Assembly (NCBI GenBank): GCA_022496185.1 | Contig: WTXG01000088.1 | Coordinates: forward strand, 81,215-145,214 | Direction of reading: 5' to 3' | Length of the DNA: 64,000 bases | Source of the DNA: Multifurca ochricompacta | Taxonomy: Eukaryota; Basidiomycota; Agaricomycetes; Russulales; Russulaceae | Part shown: positions 41,409-53,705 of the stretch, piece after piece | Numbering within the stretch: the first letter of the stretch is position 1 | How the letters are laid out: each line of letters begins with the position of its first letter | Program-made: the position numbers and the translations under genes | Notes under the pieces: model-generated | Told to the model about the DNA's origin: nothing | What the model saw: the letters and a program-made list of their open reading frames with translations, nothing else | Database searches by the model: none

Positions 41409-42541
41409 ATGGGCGAATCGCGTTCAGACCTTCTCGCATGGGTTAACGAGCTCCTTCAAATCAACTATACGAAGATCGAGCAGTGCGGTACGGGCGCGGC
41501 CTATTGCCAAATCCTCGACTCTATCTATCGTGTGTCCCTTTCAAACCCGCTCTCCCGCCCTCGTCCTACTTATGCCACTAACGTTTATTTGGAAACTTAG
41601 TTGATATACCGATGGCGCGCGTGAAAATGAACGCGAAGCACGAGTACGAATTTATAGCGAATTTCAAGGTGGTTCAGAATATGTTCAAAGCAAAGCGGAT
41701 AGACAAGGCGTGTCAACGTTCTCTCCCCTTCAAATTTTTTTTTCCCTCTCCCCCTCTTACATCTGTTCATCCCTTACCTGCTTTTACAGCCCATTCCCGT
41801 AGAAAAACTTGTTAAATGCAAAATGCAGTGCGTCATTCTTTTATTTATTTATTTACCCTCTTATCTTTTCTGTTTTGAAACCATGGGTAGGGATAACCTC
41901 GAGTTCTTACAATGGATGAAGCGGTTCTGGGATACCAATTATCCAGGCCATCCTTATGATCCTGTCGCACGACGGCGTGGCCAGTCGACCGAGGCTCCTG
42001 CGACACTTGCCCCTCTCGCCCCTCGCACAACAGCTAGTTCCGGCTCTGGAGGGGCGCGCTCTGGGGGAAAGACGCCCATTGGTGGACCTCGTGCGGGGAG
42101 CGCGTCGGCTGTGAACCATGAACACGTGCTTGGGCTTCAAGCTCAGCTAAAGGAGATGTCTGCGCACCTCGAAGGCCTCGAAAAGGAACGCGACTTTTAC
42201 TTTGCCAAGGTTTGTTTGTTTGTTGTTTATTTGTTTTTGTTCTTGTTCTTTATTTTTGTGTTATTTCCGAGATGCCTTTCTCATTGCTTACCTGGTTTCT
42301 CCATCCCCCCCCACCCCAATAGCTCCGCGATATTGAGATCTTGGTGCAGCAACAGACAGAAAAGCTCGCAGAGGAGGAACAGGAAGACAAGACGCTGTCT
42401 GAAATTCAGAAGATTCTGTATTCGACCGAGGTGCGAAAATCCATGACCTCTTGTTTCTCATTTATCAATTGTCTACTACAGGATGGTTTCGAGGTACCTG
42501 AAGGAGGGGTGGCGCCAGGCGATGAGGAGGAGACGTTTTAG
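41409..42541 (+). CDS. mal3: EB1-family microtubule plus-end tracking protein (Mal3/Bim1)
   Basis: Binds growing microtubule ends and recruits other +TIPs. Exons: 41409-41529, 41601-41707, 41790-41827, 41891-42209, 42323-42430 and 42482-42541 (250 aa). The calponin-homology domain is clear ([59 protein letters not shown]). A Ser/Gly/Arg-rich linker leads to a coiled coil (about residues 145-195) and the EB-homology region ([22 protein letters not shown]). The C-terminus is EEETF rather than the usual EEY/F. Intron 2 appears to use a GC donor (AAG then GCGTGT) because only this keeps the conserved DKPIPVEKL frame. The promoter contains GGGGTTAGGG. The exon 1/promoter block is duplicated at 35936. 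Confidence 0.93.
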
Positions 42542-42882
42542 GTGGGGAGGCCATCCTGTCTCACACACGCATATCTAAGAGTCACAGCATCGAGTCATAC
42601 CCGTAGTTCCCCCCGCCCTCGCTTTGTCCGGCTTCTATTACCGACTGCTGTAATTTCCCTTAACTTCGCTAGTATAAACAATATGATGATGAATGGGTTG
42701 TGATTGGGCAATATCACGTGTGTGGTTTGGCAAAATATCGTACCTGCCAAGGAACACGGACACTCACCACGTTTAAATTAAACTTGGGATTTTCCCATTT
42801 GATTCAAGGTCAAAGCGGACCTCTGCGCTCGTTGGGATTAACAGCCTCGCCGCGGGGTTCAACTCTAAACATCCGAAGGTGA

Positions 42883-44171
42883 ATGGCAACACGTTGTCGT
42901 TTACTTCCACTCTCGTTCAGTTGCGTATCCATATCCCCACCCAGTGCTTGTAGTAAGAGTGGTACCAGGGCCGTCGTCGCAATGACATCCTCTTCAAACT
43001 CATCAAAACAACAGCGTCCGCCACCATCAAGACGCGACTTTTCATCCACCACTGTTCGCCACGACAAGAAAAGGCAACGTGAGCCACTACCGCCGCCGCC
43101 GTCGTCGTCGTCGTCGTCGACAAATCCCAACCGCCCCACCCACTTCCTCGCTCTCCCTATTGGCCACCACGTCGAGCTTCGCAACGCAGTGGATTCGTTG
43201 ACTTCCTCATGGCTAGCCCATGAACCACCGATCGATGGACTTGACCCGTCCATCGTCATCAATCCGCGTCGTCTCCACCTCACACTTGGCGCCATAGCAC
43301 TTAACACCACCACCACCGCCGCACCATCATCCACTTCCGGCGCCGCTCCATACGACGATCCTCGTGGTCCTCTCGACCTCACTGCTGCGACGGAACTCCT
43401 CGTCAGCCTAGCCCCACGAATTCGCGGGTTGCTCGCACATCATCCGCTTCGAGTGTCCCTTGGAAGACTGGCAATCATGCAACCGGATCCTACGAGGGCT
43501 CATGTACTTTATGCCGAGCCTGATGTTCACTCAACGGATGGCATCCGCCTTCGCGCGGTCTGTGGTACGTGCTATATCGTCTCTACTCGTCTCGAATCCC
43601 ACTCTTTCCCCTTTTCTCCCCCACCCGCTTTTTTTTTTTTTCTATTTACCGCCATCACTTTTTTTTCTTTTTTTTTTTTTTTTCTTTCATTCGCCTATCG
43701 TTCATTTTTGGAATATCGTGAAACCGGGAAGAGTCTGAACTGAAATGAACTGAAATCGAATTGAATCACAGAACTCGTGCACAGTGCGTTCAAACAAGCT
43801 GGATTTCTCACTGACGCGCGCCGACCACTCAAGGTGCGTCATGTATTCTTTTTCCCTCCTCATATCTCTGAGTTACCAAAATAAAAAAAAATAAAAAATA
43901 AAAACGTCGCATCTCCGTCTAGCTACATTGTACAATCCTCAACACGACATATCGTCGCCCATCACCTGGTCAGCGCCGTCCACCAGGGCGCATTCCATTT
44001 TCATTCGCCACATTCCCGCCGGACTCCAAGGATGGTGGTACCCTTTCGAACCTCGGGACGTGGACGGTCGACGAGGTACAGATATGTAAAATGGGTAGCT
44101 GGGCGCCCGACGGGGCTTACGTGCGCGTTGCGGGGTGCGATCTTCGTTCGATGTCGATTGGATTGGATTAA
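42883..44171 (+). CDS. 2H phosphoesterase, AKAP7/ASCC1-like
   Basis: Exons 42883-43564, 43772-43833 and 43922-44171. Introns 43565-43771 and 43834-43921 have GT-AG ends and keep phase, giving about 330 aa. The two catalytic H-x-T/S motifs of the 2H (LigT-like) fold are visible as HLTLGAIAL (about residue 130) and LHCTILNT (about residue 250). The domain begins THFLALPIGHH. Family members act on nucleic acid 2'/3'-phosphates or cyclic phosphates. The fungal role and substrate are inferred, not shown. The N-terminus is Ser/Pro-rich with a basic patch (HDKKRQRE) that could be a nuclear signal. An internal ATG at 42982 could be the true start. Intron 1 holds long T runs. Confidence 0.82.
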
Positions 44172-45387
44172 GGACTGGACTGAGCGACCCTGGCACGTGA
44201 TGTCACTGTGAAGGAGGAATGGCAGAACCTACGAATGGAATTATAATTAACAACGTCCAGTTGATCAGTTGATAAGAAGGTATGTGTGGATGCGAGCTCG
44301 ACGTAGAGGACAGTATTTAGTGCGGTGCTTGGAAGATCTCACAGGTACAGAACGGGGGTGAATTCTATGTGGTGAGGTACCGGGATATGGCTCTCACAGA
44401 TAATCCCAGGTACTAAACCAAATAAGCAGGAGATCGTGAGGACAGACCCCACATTTTTCTGGTTCACACTGGTGCCGAATCGGCAAGGGCAACCCCCCTC
44501 CTCGCTCATGTGGTCTCACGTGCACGCCGTCGTCGCCGTCCCGGCTTACACTCGACACTCAATGCAAGAGATCATCTTCCCTTTTTCGACTTTCTATTTT
44601 CTGTGTGCTCTTCCCTTCTTCGGCAATGCAGAAACAGAAGTTGTGTCATTGGACTAGCTAGCAAACAAAGCCAACTTCATCCTATCTTGCCCCTGATACA
44701 GGCTCCGAATGAATTCTTATAACTGCCGCTTAGCTAACATTTACCGCCGTTGTATGTAAGCGCGCAGTTCCCTCCATCATCGTCGTCGTGTCTCCGGAGG
44801 TGCAATATTTTAAACCAAATCCTAAGATTGGAAGCAAGCCATCGTGCGCGATCTCTCTCTCTCTCTCTCTTCGGATATGGTGGGTGGCGGTGATGGTTCC
44901 ATTGGAATCTGCCTACTTTAACGGGTTATAGGAAGACAACCTGAGTGGGCGGAGACCTTGTGCTCACTAGGACCTAATGCACAAGTTGCTACAATCTTGG
45001 CAGAATTGGTGCATCCACTTTACCCTCCGATCGCTCCGATAACCCCCCCCCTCCCCCAATCTCAATCTCCTTATGTGTGCATAGGTACAGCTTGAACAAC
45101 GCTGGCACTCGCATGGGATTCGAAATCTTTTCGTCTACACCAACACAAGTATAGACAATCAAATATGAAGAAAAACTCCAGCCACGATGTGGCGAGTACA
45201 AGAAGGGGACTTTGGTTACAAAAATGAAAGCAGAGGAAGCCATGACAAAATCATATTGGTACGTATAATTATGCATGTAGCATACACTTCTTCTCCGGGT
45301 GGAACATCCATCCAAAAATGAGTGTTTAATTATTGATCAACCAGGTGCCGGGTGAGGGTGCCTCCCCGTCCCGACAGATGAGGGGCC
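44172..45387. other. No gene seen
   Basis: About 1.2 kb with a CT microsatellite (about 44851-44870) and short frames only. It separates the phosphoesterase from the next minus-strand gene end-to-end. Confidence 0.4.
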
Positions 45388-46081
45388 TCAAAGAAGGTCG
45401 GTCATTTCAAGCGTGATGATGATTCGAAAACGACCAGCGGGGCCTGGTACCATGCGAACCATATAAACGTACGAATCGGGGTTATTGAGATAGCGGCCGG
45501 CGAGACGCCTGAGACCTTCTGCCTCGAGCACGCCAAGGACAGGAGCTTGCAAGTGGGGAACCCATGGATTTGCTGCATTTGGATTAGGAAAGACTTGGGG
45601 AGGTTCTTGCTCGAAGCGCTGAGGACGGTAGCCGAAAGGGTCATTTTCTGGGATTACCTGGGGGGAGGGAGAGAAGAAATTCAGTGAGCAGTGAGGATCC
45701 ACTGTATCGATTACTCACGGGCACGGGAGCAATAGCTGGTGCGACTTGGGCCTGGATATCTCGTGCTGATCCGGCGTTTGCACTTGCACCATTATGGTAT
45801 ATGTATCCCCCAGCGGGATCCTGCAGAAGGAATTAATCTTAGGGCGTCTCAACCATGGAAGTCGCGTCGCTTACAGCCAGCGGCGGAGCGGGATGGCAGC
45901 ATGCCATTTGGCAATGTACCGGTGCTACCATATTGAGGTTGGGGGACTCGTCTTGTTGTGGTCTATTGGGCAAGGGCAATGAAAGAGAATGAGTCGGCAT
46001 ATTCACTGGGCCGTGATGAGTTAAAAAGTGGCTATTGAAGCCCATACCCATACCATCGACGCTGGATTTTATTCGTTGCAA
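45388..46081 (-). CDS. Small proline-rich family gene, copy C
   Basis: Exons 46081-45875, 45820-45719 and 45657-45388 are joined in phase 0 (introns 45821-45874 and 45658-45718, GT-AG), giving about 192 aa. The last exon carries the family module: EGLRRLAGRYLNNPDSYVYMVRM, GRFRIIITLEMTDLL. The middle exon (GGYIYHNGASANAG) and first exon are less certain. No known domain. Copies A and B are 6-12 kb away on the other strand. Confidence 0.6.
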
Positions 46082-46349
46082 ATCCCATATTCTTCTTTTA
46101 TTCTGTCCCCCGGCGATTACTGATTACCTCCCCATGCCGCCTCAAATGATTATGTAACATAGACCGATAGGAGCGTCACCGACAGGAGCGTCACCGGCAC
46201 GCCAAACAAAAAACAAAAAAGTCAATTTATTCGCGCCACCGCGTCCCATCATCCCTTATCCGTATCCAAGCCGAGTTGTTGGACACCTATTGGGGTTCTT
46301 CCGAGCCTCGGGCCTTCTTCAAGCCGGTTGCCTCTCGCCGGCCGCGTGA

Positions 46350-46621
46350 GCCCCCGTGACTTAGTTGGTTGGTGGATTTGGACTTTGAGTGAGTTTCTCC
46401 CTTCTTTGTCCCTGAACGGTCGCTGTTTCGGACGGCCTCTCTACCTTATACTTCACTTTGCCTTTTCCTTACGGGTTTTGCACCATGGCATCTCAATGGC
46501 ATCTCAACTGTTGCTCCCTCACTATGTTCGTAGTACCCAGTAGTTACATTGTACCCTGATGTAGCCGCGCCGATTGGGCACCGTCCCGCAAGCGCGTCAA
46601 TAGATTCGATTCAAAAAAAAA
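46350..46621 (+). mobile_element. LINE 3' stub, plus strand
   Basis: GTTTCGGACGGCCTCTC and TTACATTGTACCCTGATGTAGC, then CGTCAATAGATTCGATTC and an A run. Same 3' end as the large LINE (compare 9570-9600 and 17109-17200) without its Gypsy insert. Confidence 0.8.
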
Positions 46622-46963
46622 TCCGCATTCAATCTGTCCTGAGTGGCATGGCCATGATGTACTGCAAGATGTTGCTGTCAGCCATTCGAATCTCAACATC
46701 CTCCCATTTTCACTCACCTGCCTATGCGTATCATTCTTTATATCATCCTCGCTCCAGATGATTGCCAACATGAAGGGCCACTGGGAGCAACTCTTTCCCC
46801 AATTCGAGAATACCACTTTTTGTAAGGGCCAGGTCGTTTTCTGCGAGCGACCTCCGATATAGCAACATAGACCATTACGACAAGGCATAACTATCACCCT
46901 CCAGTGCAAGTCGTGAGCTATATTCATCCGCCTGATACATTTTTCTGACGGCGACAGTCCCAA
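46622..46963 (-). pseudogene. Gene fragment of unknown type abutting the LINE stub
   Basis: A minus-strand open frame (CCYIGGRSQKTTWPLQKVVFSNW, WPFMLAIIWSEDDIKND) meets a good GTGAGT donor at about 46720. A short second exon could follow and runs into the LINE A-tail. No family was recognised. Confidence 0.35.
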
Positions 46964-47473
46964 GCTCCTGTGTATATTTCCGCGTTACAACGTAGGGATT
47001 GCACAAGGGAAAAAATAGTTACTTGTTTGTGGTCCCTCCTTCATGTGTATACATCTCGTTGGCTGCTTTGTTTTTCACTAGTCCGCACTTGAATCGTTCC
47101 TGATCCATGTTCTCATCCGCCCCGTATTCCCAATGCTTAAAATGTTGCTTATTTTATTTTTTTTCAAAAATGAGTGTGTGCTGAATGTTACCGGTGACCC
47201 TCTCTCTCTTCGCCTTATTGAATAAGGCCTGTCTGTTTGTCTGTGGGTGTGGATGAAGGTGTGGGTCAGGTGGAGGTAAAGTTGGACTAGTGGTTTCACA
47301 TTCGGAGCGGACCTGCCGTGCGCCGTCGCCCTGCCATTGGCGGATAATTTCCATCTTCATCTATATGGGTTTTGTGGGCGTGTTTCGTTCAACGATCCCC
47401 CTGCCCAGAATTAGATCTGGACATGATCCATTTGAAAGTTATGGCACGGGGGCTGTGGCAGGACTTAGACCCC
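46964..47473. other. No gene seen
   Basis: Short frames and a minus-strand CA-rich stretch; nothing with a motif or splice support. Confidence 0.35.
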
Positions 47474-48119
47474 TGTACGGATCCAATCCGGGGTGAGTGC
47501 GAGGCAAAGTGTTCCCGAGAAGAGAGAGGTAGAAAGGTGAAGAGAGCGATGAAGGAACCCCAGAGATAACTTAAGACTTTAAAAGAGGGTGTATCGTACT
47601 TGTACTTGCGAATACGCTGCTTGCTGGTTCCATTTGACCTTGGGCTTGACGTCGTCGAGAAGCTCTTTAGCACACAAAAAGAAAGATAAAGAGGGAGAGA
47701 AATGCTGTTTTGATTTCTGCTTCTGGTGGCTCACATGCTGCTCTACTTGTTACAAGTATTGTAGATACCTTTATATACTTGTTGAGAGTCCAGTTATGAA
47801 GCAGAAGAGCGGTATAGTAAAGGAAGGCCGTAGGTGGTGAACTTGGAAGGAAGGATAGACACAAGCAAGGTAAGAATCAGGTACTGAAGACGGTGGAGTG
47901 ACGGTGAAGTGCAGGCGACGGAATGAGAAATTGATGAGAATGGACGGGCAGGCGGCCCGGAATGCGAATGTACTGATAAAGAAAGATATGCGTCGAATGT
48001 TTGAAACTAAATCATAATTGCTCTAATTCAGGGATTGTAACGAAAGAGAGGAGAAGTGAGTTCGGCCATGAATGACGATAGCTGAAGGTTTCATGCTCAA
48101 CGCCCGAGTCATCCTTACA
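47474..48119 (+). repeat. Solo-LTR-like repeat R1, full copy
   Basis: 646 bp from TGTACGGATCCAATCC to ATCCTTACA, with TG...CA termini and a TATATAC box at about 47775. It matches the minus-strand copy at 62950-63505. The flanks (ACCCC and ACATG) do not show a target duplication. Confidence 0.7.
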
Positions 48120-50556
48120 ACATGATCGTGAGACAACAAGATGCAGGCCGATCAGATGCAGATACAGTACTTGCTCCTCCTCCCTCGACATTGAATGTTG
48201 GCTAAATGACACTGTACTCAGGCCTGGCTGATTTGAATTGGACACACATTTTACCATCTCACACGTCCACACCCATTCACCCTTTTGACGCGGGAGCTTT
48301 AATTAAGAAGCACTTTGAAGCACCCGGAGTTATTGCGGAGTCTTTAATTATCCGCTATTCCTTCCATAAAGTCCGCGATCTGTCCAGGATCCTTCCGTGC
48401 ACACCTTGACTTGAACCCGTGTCCCGCTTTCCACCCTCAAGTTAGTGTTGGCCTTGGTTCTGTCGGGGATTTTTGTCACTCGCTTGGAAGCAATAGGGTC
48501 AGTATCAGAAGGTAAACTGGGACAGCCAACACTGTGCACTGGATTATGCTATGCCGTGTGGCGTGGGTCACTGAATGAACACTCTGGCGACCCCTCTGGC
48601 AGACAGTCTAAGTACTTTGAATATTTCTGCAACAATCGACTCGGAGTCGTCCGGAGTGGAAGACACAGGTAGAGAACATGGCAGGGGAGGGAATGCAGGC
48701 GAGACATGGGCGTGACGTGGAGAGGTAATGACGAATGTGAAAGACGAAGGACGTGGTTGTGGGGAAAAGCAAGCTGAAACGTTACGGAAAGTGCTTAAAA
48801 GTACTGCCACGCTATTTGCCGAGTTTTCTAGACGTCACCTTCACGTGCCCGGTGGTGGCCTCTCGATGAGACTTGAGGAACGTTTCCTGATATGGCCCGT
48901 ATCTAGCCATCAGCCATAACAAGCCAGTCACCCCTCACGAAATGCATTTTCCCCCACAGGGCTCATCAGGCATGAGTGACATCCATTCGTGTTGTGTCAA
49001 GCTTCCTGTCCGCTAATGACCATGGTGCCTCTATAAAGGATTATGTGCCGCAATCAGGGGCTAAAATCTAACCCCGAATCCGCACAGGCGCAAGTCAATG
49101 CTCGGTCGGCTTCCTTGGGCGTAAACATTCCTTTCTCCCATTGTAGGAGGTTCAAGGACACGGAGCATTTAATAATGTTCCGGGACCTCAACAGGTCGCG
49201 CCAGGTTCTCCCTAAGCCCTTCCTGAAGATGCCAGAGGCACATGCTCCTGATGACCCAGGCTCGGAAATGCCCCGACGGCTCGCTATCCGCCATCACAGA
49301 AAGATATGATTCTCATTGAACCAACCTGAGAAACCATGTTCTCCGAGGCTAGAATTCATCGCCTACACTAAAATCGAGACTTTGTGTCGAGTTAGCAGGG
49401 TGGTTGAAAAGGGCTCCGCGTTCACCCGAGGTTCTATTTGTCTTTATCTTTTGTTTTATGTCACGACTAGGGTTATTGAACCAAATATCTGCCAAATGAG
49501 GTGTCAGGAAGTGTGATAACACCGCCGTGTCAAATGTGAGAAGCTTGGTCTTTGCCCCAATTTACATAATCTGGAGCCGAGTAGCGTACTCACCATGCGC
49601 TGTCCTCACGGGGTACGATACCCCTCCCCGGAAAAGGTCATCCTAGAAAATCTCCTATGATATATCAGATCGCTGCAATGAAGAAGGGGGGAAGAATGAT
49701 GTATATGCCCCCTCCTGGGGGGGGGGGGGAATTTGAATTTATCGTCAATCTTGTGTTGGGTGTTGGGTTTGAGCCATGAGATCACTACTCCGGAACCTCT
49801 GGCGTGGCTGGGGTGGGCTTCGGTGGTGGAAGGTATTGCCTTTCCCCTTGGGGCTACATCAATAATTTGCGTGCGTGCTAGTGTTGTCGGTGTGGGTATG
49901 ACTCCTTGGGCAAGAGAATGTCTTGTCATGAGGGTCATTTGTAAGCAGCATTGCCTTCCACCACCGTAAATCAATCCAGATCTTGAGCACTCACAAACAG
50001 TGGGTGGAGGCGCCTATGCAGCCGTGCTAGGTGCTTCCAGCCAATGGTAATAATAATAGGAAAAAGAAGAGAACGAGAGAGAAAGTGTGTGTCCGAAAAC
50101 CTAAAGGGGATGGTTCACCGTTTACCCGTCGTGCATTCTTCTCGACTTTCTATACCTTGTATAACCACTTCAACGACTTATTGTCTTAATTCCATACGCT
50201 CCCCAATTTTTATTGTGCCACACACCACGATCAATGTTCCCATGTCAACACTTCTTCCGCCGTTGTGCCGGGCTCACCCAGTCACGAACTAATTGTAATT
50301 CTACTTCACTTCACGACGACGACAACAACCCTCCTTCGTCATGTCATGTCATGACCTTGCGCCTTACTACTTGCTACATACCAAACCCACAACCCTCGAC
50401 TTTGACTTTGTACCTCGGGGCCACATTAGTTTTTCTTCCCGTTTTGGATAGTGTATCTTAACACTCCACGGGTACTTAAAAATTTTACTCCCCGCCCCAG
50501 GTTCAGCATTCAACAACAACACTTGTTACTCATTACTCACTCACTCATCGCCATCT
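48120..50556. other. No gene seen (2.4 kb)
   Basis: No open frame with a motif or convincing splice pattern on either strand. It includes a G11 run near 49721-49731. Confidence 0.4.
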
Positions 50557-51185
50557 ATGAGTAGTCGCCCTAATATGCCCAAGGAATCTCCTGCCCAGCC
50601 CCACCCGGATCATGTATGTAGTCCTGTTACCTCGCTATTGTGCGTGCTCCAATGTGCCGATAAAAGGCGCACACGAGCTGGACCACCATCCTGATATAGC
50701 ACGGCACATCAAGACCCAAGGCAACCTACTGGTAGGTAGCCTCTGTTTCGATGGTGTGAGGTTTCTCTTTTGATCATACTTTCCCCTCGGAAGATATATA
50801 TCCTGTACCAAACACGAGTCACAATTCGGGACCCAACAGTTCTACCTCTGTGGTTCATAGCCCGGCGCAGGGACAATTCACTACTCCGCAAGTTCCTGTG
50901 GGTACCAGTGCCTTTCCTTCCTACGAATCTCGGAATACTTCGAGAATATCCAGGAGAATGGTTAGCTACGGACGTCCATATGCGGCGGGCCCTCCGCAAG
51001 CAAATCCAAACGCGATGCTCCAGTCGGCCCCAGTTTTTGATATGCCGGGGCCAGAATCTCTCAGACGTCTCGCCGGCTGCTATGTGAACAACCCTGGAGC
51101 ACAAGTCGACAGGACACACTTGCAGCGCAGTACCACCGGTCAGTTCCGAGTCGTCATCATACTTGATATAGCTGATGTTCTCTGA
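50557..51185 (+). CDS. Small proline-rich family gene, copy D
   Basis: The first exon 50557-50613 (MSSRPNMPKESPAQPHPDH) is followed by a GTATGT donor. The last exon begins at about 50793 and ends 51185, with the family module ESLRRLAGCYVNNPG and GQFRVVIILDIADVL. Here the module contains an extra basic insert (QVDRTHLQRS) compared with copies A-C. The intron acceptor and phase are not fixed, so the middle of the model is uncertain. Confidence 0.55.
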
Positions 51186-53705
51186 GGCAGTCGTCCAGTT
51201 GTATCGTGACAGGCCAGCTGGTTGCTGTCACACGAGCGAAAGGGATTAATAAATTAATGATAATGACAATTGTAAGGTGTCCTTGTTTTCTCTGCTTTGT
51301 TGCTTGCTTGCTTTTCTCTAAACTTGCGTCTTTGTCATACCGTCTGGCACTTAACGAAAGCACGTTGAAAAAGACGTGGAATGAAAGAAGCAGAAGTGAG
51401 GAGGGGGGAATAAGACCCAAGATCATAATCGAGAAGCTGTGTTTTCCCTCAGATCGTCCTGACGTGGCAAAGACAAGCTCCAATGTGGCGGAGATTAAGT
51501 GATGGGTGACTTGAGTGCCAAGCCGGCGCCCAGCCCCTGCCAAACATACCACAAGCGGCTCCTCTGGCACAGGCTATCGGGGAAATGGTGGATAGGGTGC
51601 GAGGGTCTGAAGGATGCTTGGGTGGTCTACAGATATGCGATACCATCCAAGGAAGGCGGATATAGATTACGTGAGTGAGGGGATGTCGCTTCATCGTACG
51701 GGCAGTTCATCGCATGGGTGTAAGAGTAGGGGACCAAGTTAGGACCAGGAGAATTTTTACTGCCTCTGGTTCACCTCAACGGATATTGTCTGTCACTACA
51801 GCCACAGATCATGCAGGTCGATGGGGGGGGACGTTTACTAGCCCTCAAGCGATGGATTCGTCTTTCAGATGCGACTAAGGCAACCTCGGCCCATTGACGG
51901 AACTTGTCTTCTAGTCTTGGCTGGATTGGCCCTTTGTGTAGACTTTGTCGGAAGTGGAGAGTCGAAGTGTATTTCACGCTTATATACGGCTATGAAATTA
52001 AGAATGAGAGAAACAAAGGAATGGAACACGAGTGGGGGGGGGGTGTCAGTAAAAAGTAAAAAGTAAAAAGAAGCGGTGAAGAGTTATGGAGAGACGATAA
52101 TCATGAACAAAGAAGTGCTGGTATCAATGACGTACGAGACCAAAGTCGGGCGCGAGCGGTATCGTAACCATGACGGATTCAAGTAAGCAGGTAGGGGTGG
52201 CCTTAAAAGCGGGCGGGTTGTGACGTCAAAGGATGGTTGAGCTGCCAGTGACAGAAATCTCATAACACGATGAAAGTGTGCGCTTTTGAGAATTGACGCG
52301 AGGAAAAGGAAGGTGTCCAGGGTCGAACGAAAGGTGACAGGCAAGATAATGAACGAGACAGACGGAATCAAGAAATTGAGATTGGGAGGTGAGAAAAGGC
52401 TGAGATTGAAAGGATAGATTGGCGCAGAGCCTCGTTTAACAACACACATAATTCAAATTCCGTTTTTTCTATTTATTCTGTGTGGTTAGGTTAAGATACT
52501 ACACTTGCAACAGGTATCCCCCCCCCCCCCCTTTATTGTGGCTCCCGATGTGATGGATCAAAGGCTCACCCTTTTGACAGTCAAGAAGAGACCGCATCAG
52601 AGCGCTAAAAAGACGAGTGGAGAAATAAAAGCGACTACTAACGATAATGTAAGGCTTGACGGCTCTTCGGGGCCAAACGAAGGGATAGGAAGTTCCAAGA
52701 CTCGACACGGAAAACGGAATTTCCCCTGAACTTGGAAGTTTCCAACTTGCCGGGTGGTTGCTAGTTGTTCCGGGGAGGAGGGGGAGATTGGATCAGCAAT
52801 CGGCAGGACACTGGACGTTTTAGCTTTTAACACACACTCTGAGCCCGCTTCACCCGCTATGGGACCTGATTGGTAGTCGTAGGCTGTTGCTAGCCGCCAC
52901 TAAAGAGGAGTCACAAGTCTGAGGTTGTCATTTATGTGGCTTACGATGACCTCGGAGGGAAGGAAGGTCTCGAAGCCTGCGGCCGTTCACACAACCGACT
53001 TGTACTGGCCATTGACCAGGGTTTCCACCTTTACTCTATCGAGGTCTGTCGTTGGGGGTGCAATGTTCCCAACACCCTTTTGTCTCTCAGGCCCCTCCTT
53101 CAGTTCTCTAAGTAATAAAGACAGAAATCTCATTCAGAGATTCATAGAGAGACACTGCTCAGTCTCTAAAGAGCACTAAGTGACAGGATGCACAGCGCAC
53201 AGCGCCCAATGGCAATATAGCAGTGTGTCATGCATGTAGGAAATAGAACTTGACCCACTCAGTTGAGGTGGCACCGAATCGTTCTAAATGGTCACATGAC
53301 AATAGTGGGCCTTCACACGTGGCGTGCGAAGACACCAGGAGAGGGATGGGAGGAATACACCTTGAGGTTGCCCATAGATGGGGACATACTTATGCCACAA
53401 CACCACAATGGGGCGACACCACACCGTTTAATGCTAGCCATAACCACGTAGGTGACTATCTGTTTGACGACGAGTCATGTGGATAAAATTTAATGACAGT
53501 TTACGTTATCCTAGGATAAGGAAGGGAAGTTGGTGGACCTCAAAACCCTCAAAACCGATATGAGATGATAGAACACCCAAATTTTATTTATATCTCCCCT
53601 CCACCGGGTCGTATAAAACCTGATTAACCTCTATGCGATTCTTCACGCCGCAGTTAACCCCCAAAAAATTTGTGAAAGTCCCGTCCTCACGTCAACCCTT
53701 TGCAG
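51186..53705. other. No gene seen (2.5 kb)
   Basis: Only short frames. Simple runs such as AAAAGTAAAAAGT (about 52050) and C12 (about 52517) are present. Confidence 0.4.

Larger units (their letters stand above)
36226..41507 (+). repeat. Tandem duplication, unit 2
   Basis: Starts at the junction with GLO3 sequence and ends in the intact MAL3 exon 1. Exonic stretches match unit 1 closely, with scattered substitutions and small indels. Confidence 0.85.

Noticed and set aside
42810..43382. 190-codon minus-strand ORF opposite the 2H phosphoesterase
   Set aside because: Antisense shadow; the plus strand has both H-x-T motifs and correct splice sites.
49721..49731. G11 run and other homopolymers (C12 near 52517, T runs) as regulatory elements
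   Set aside because: Simple runs with no associated gene or pairing partner.
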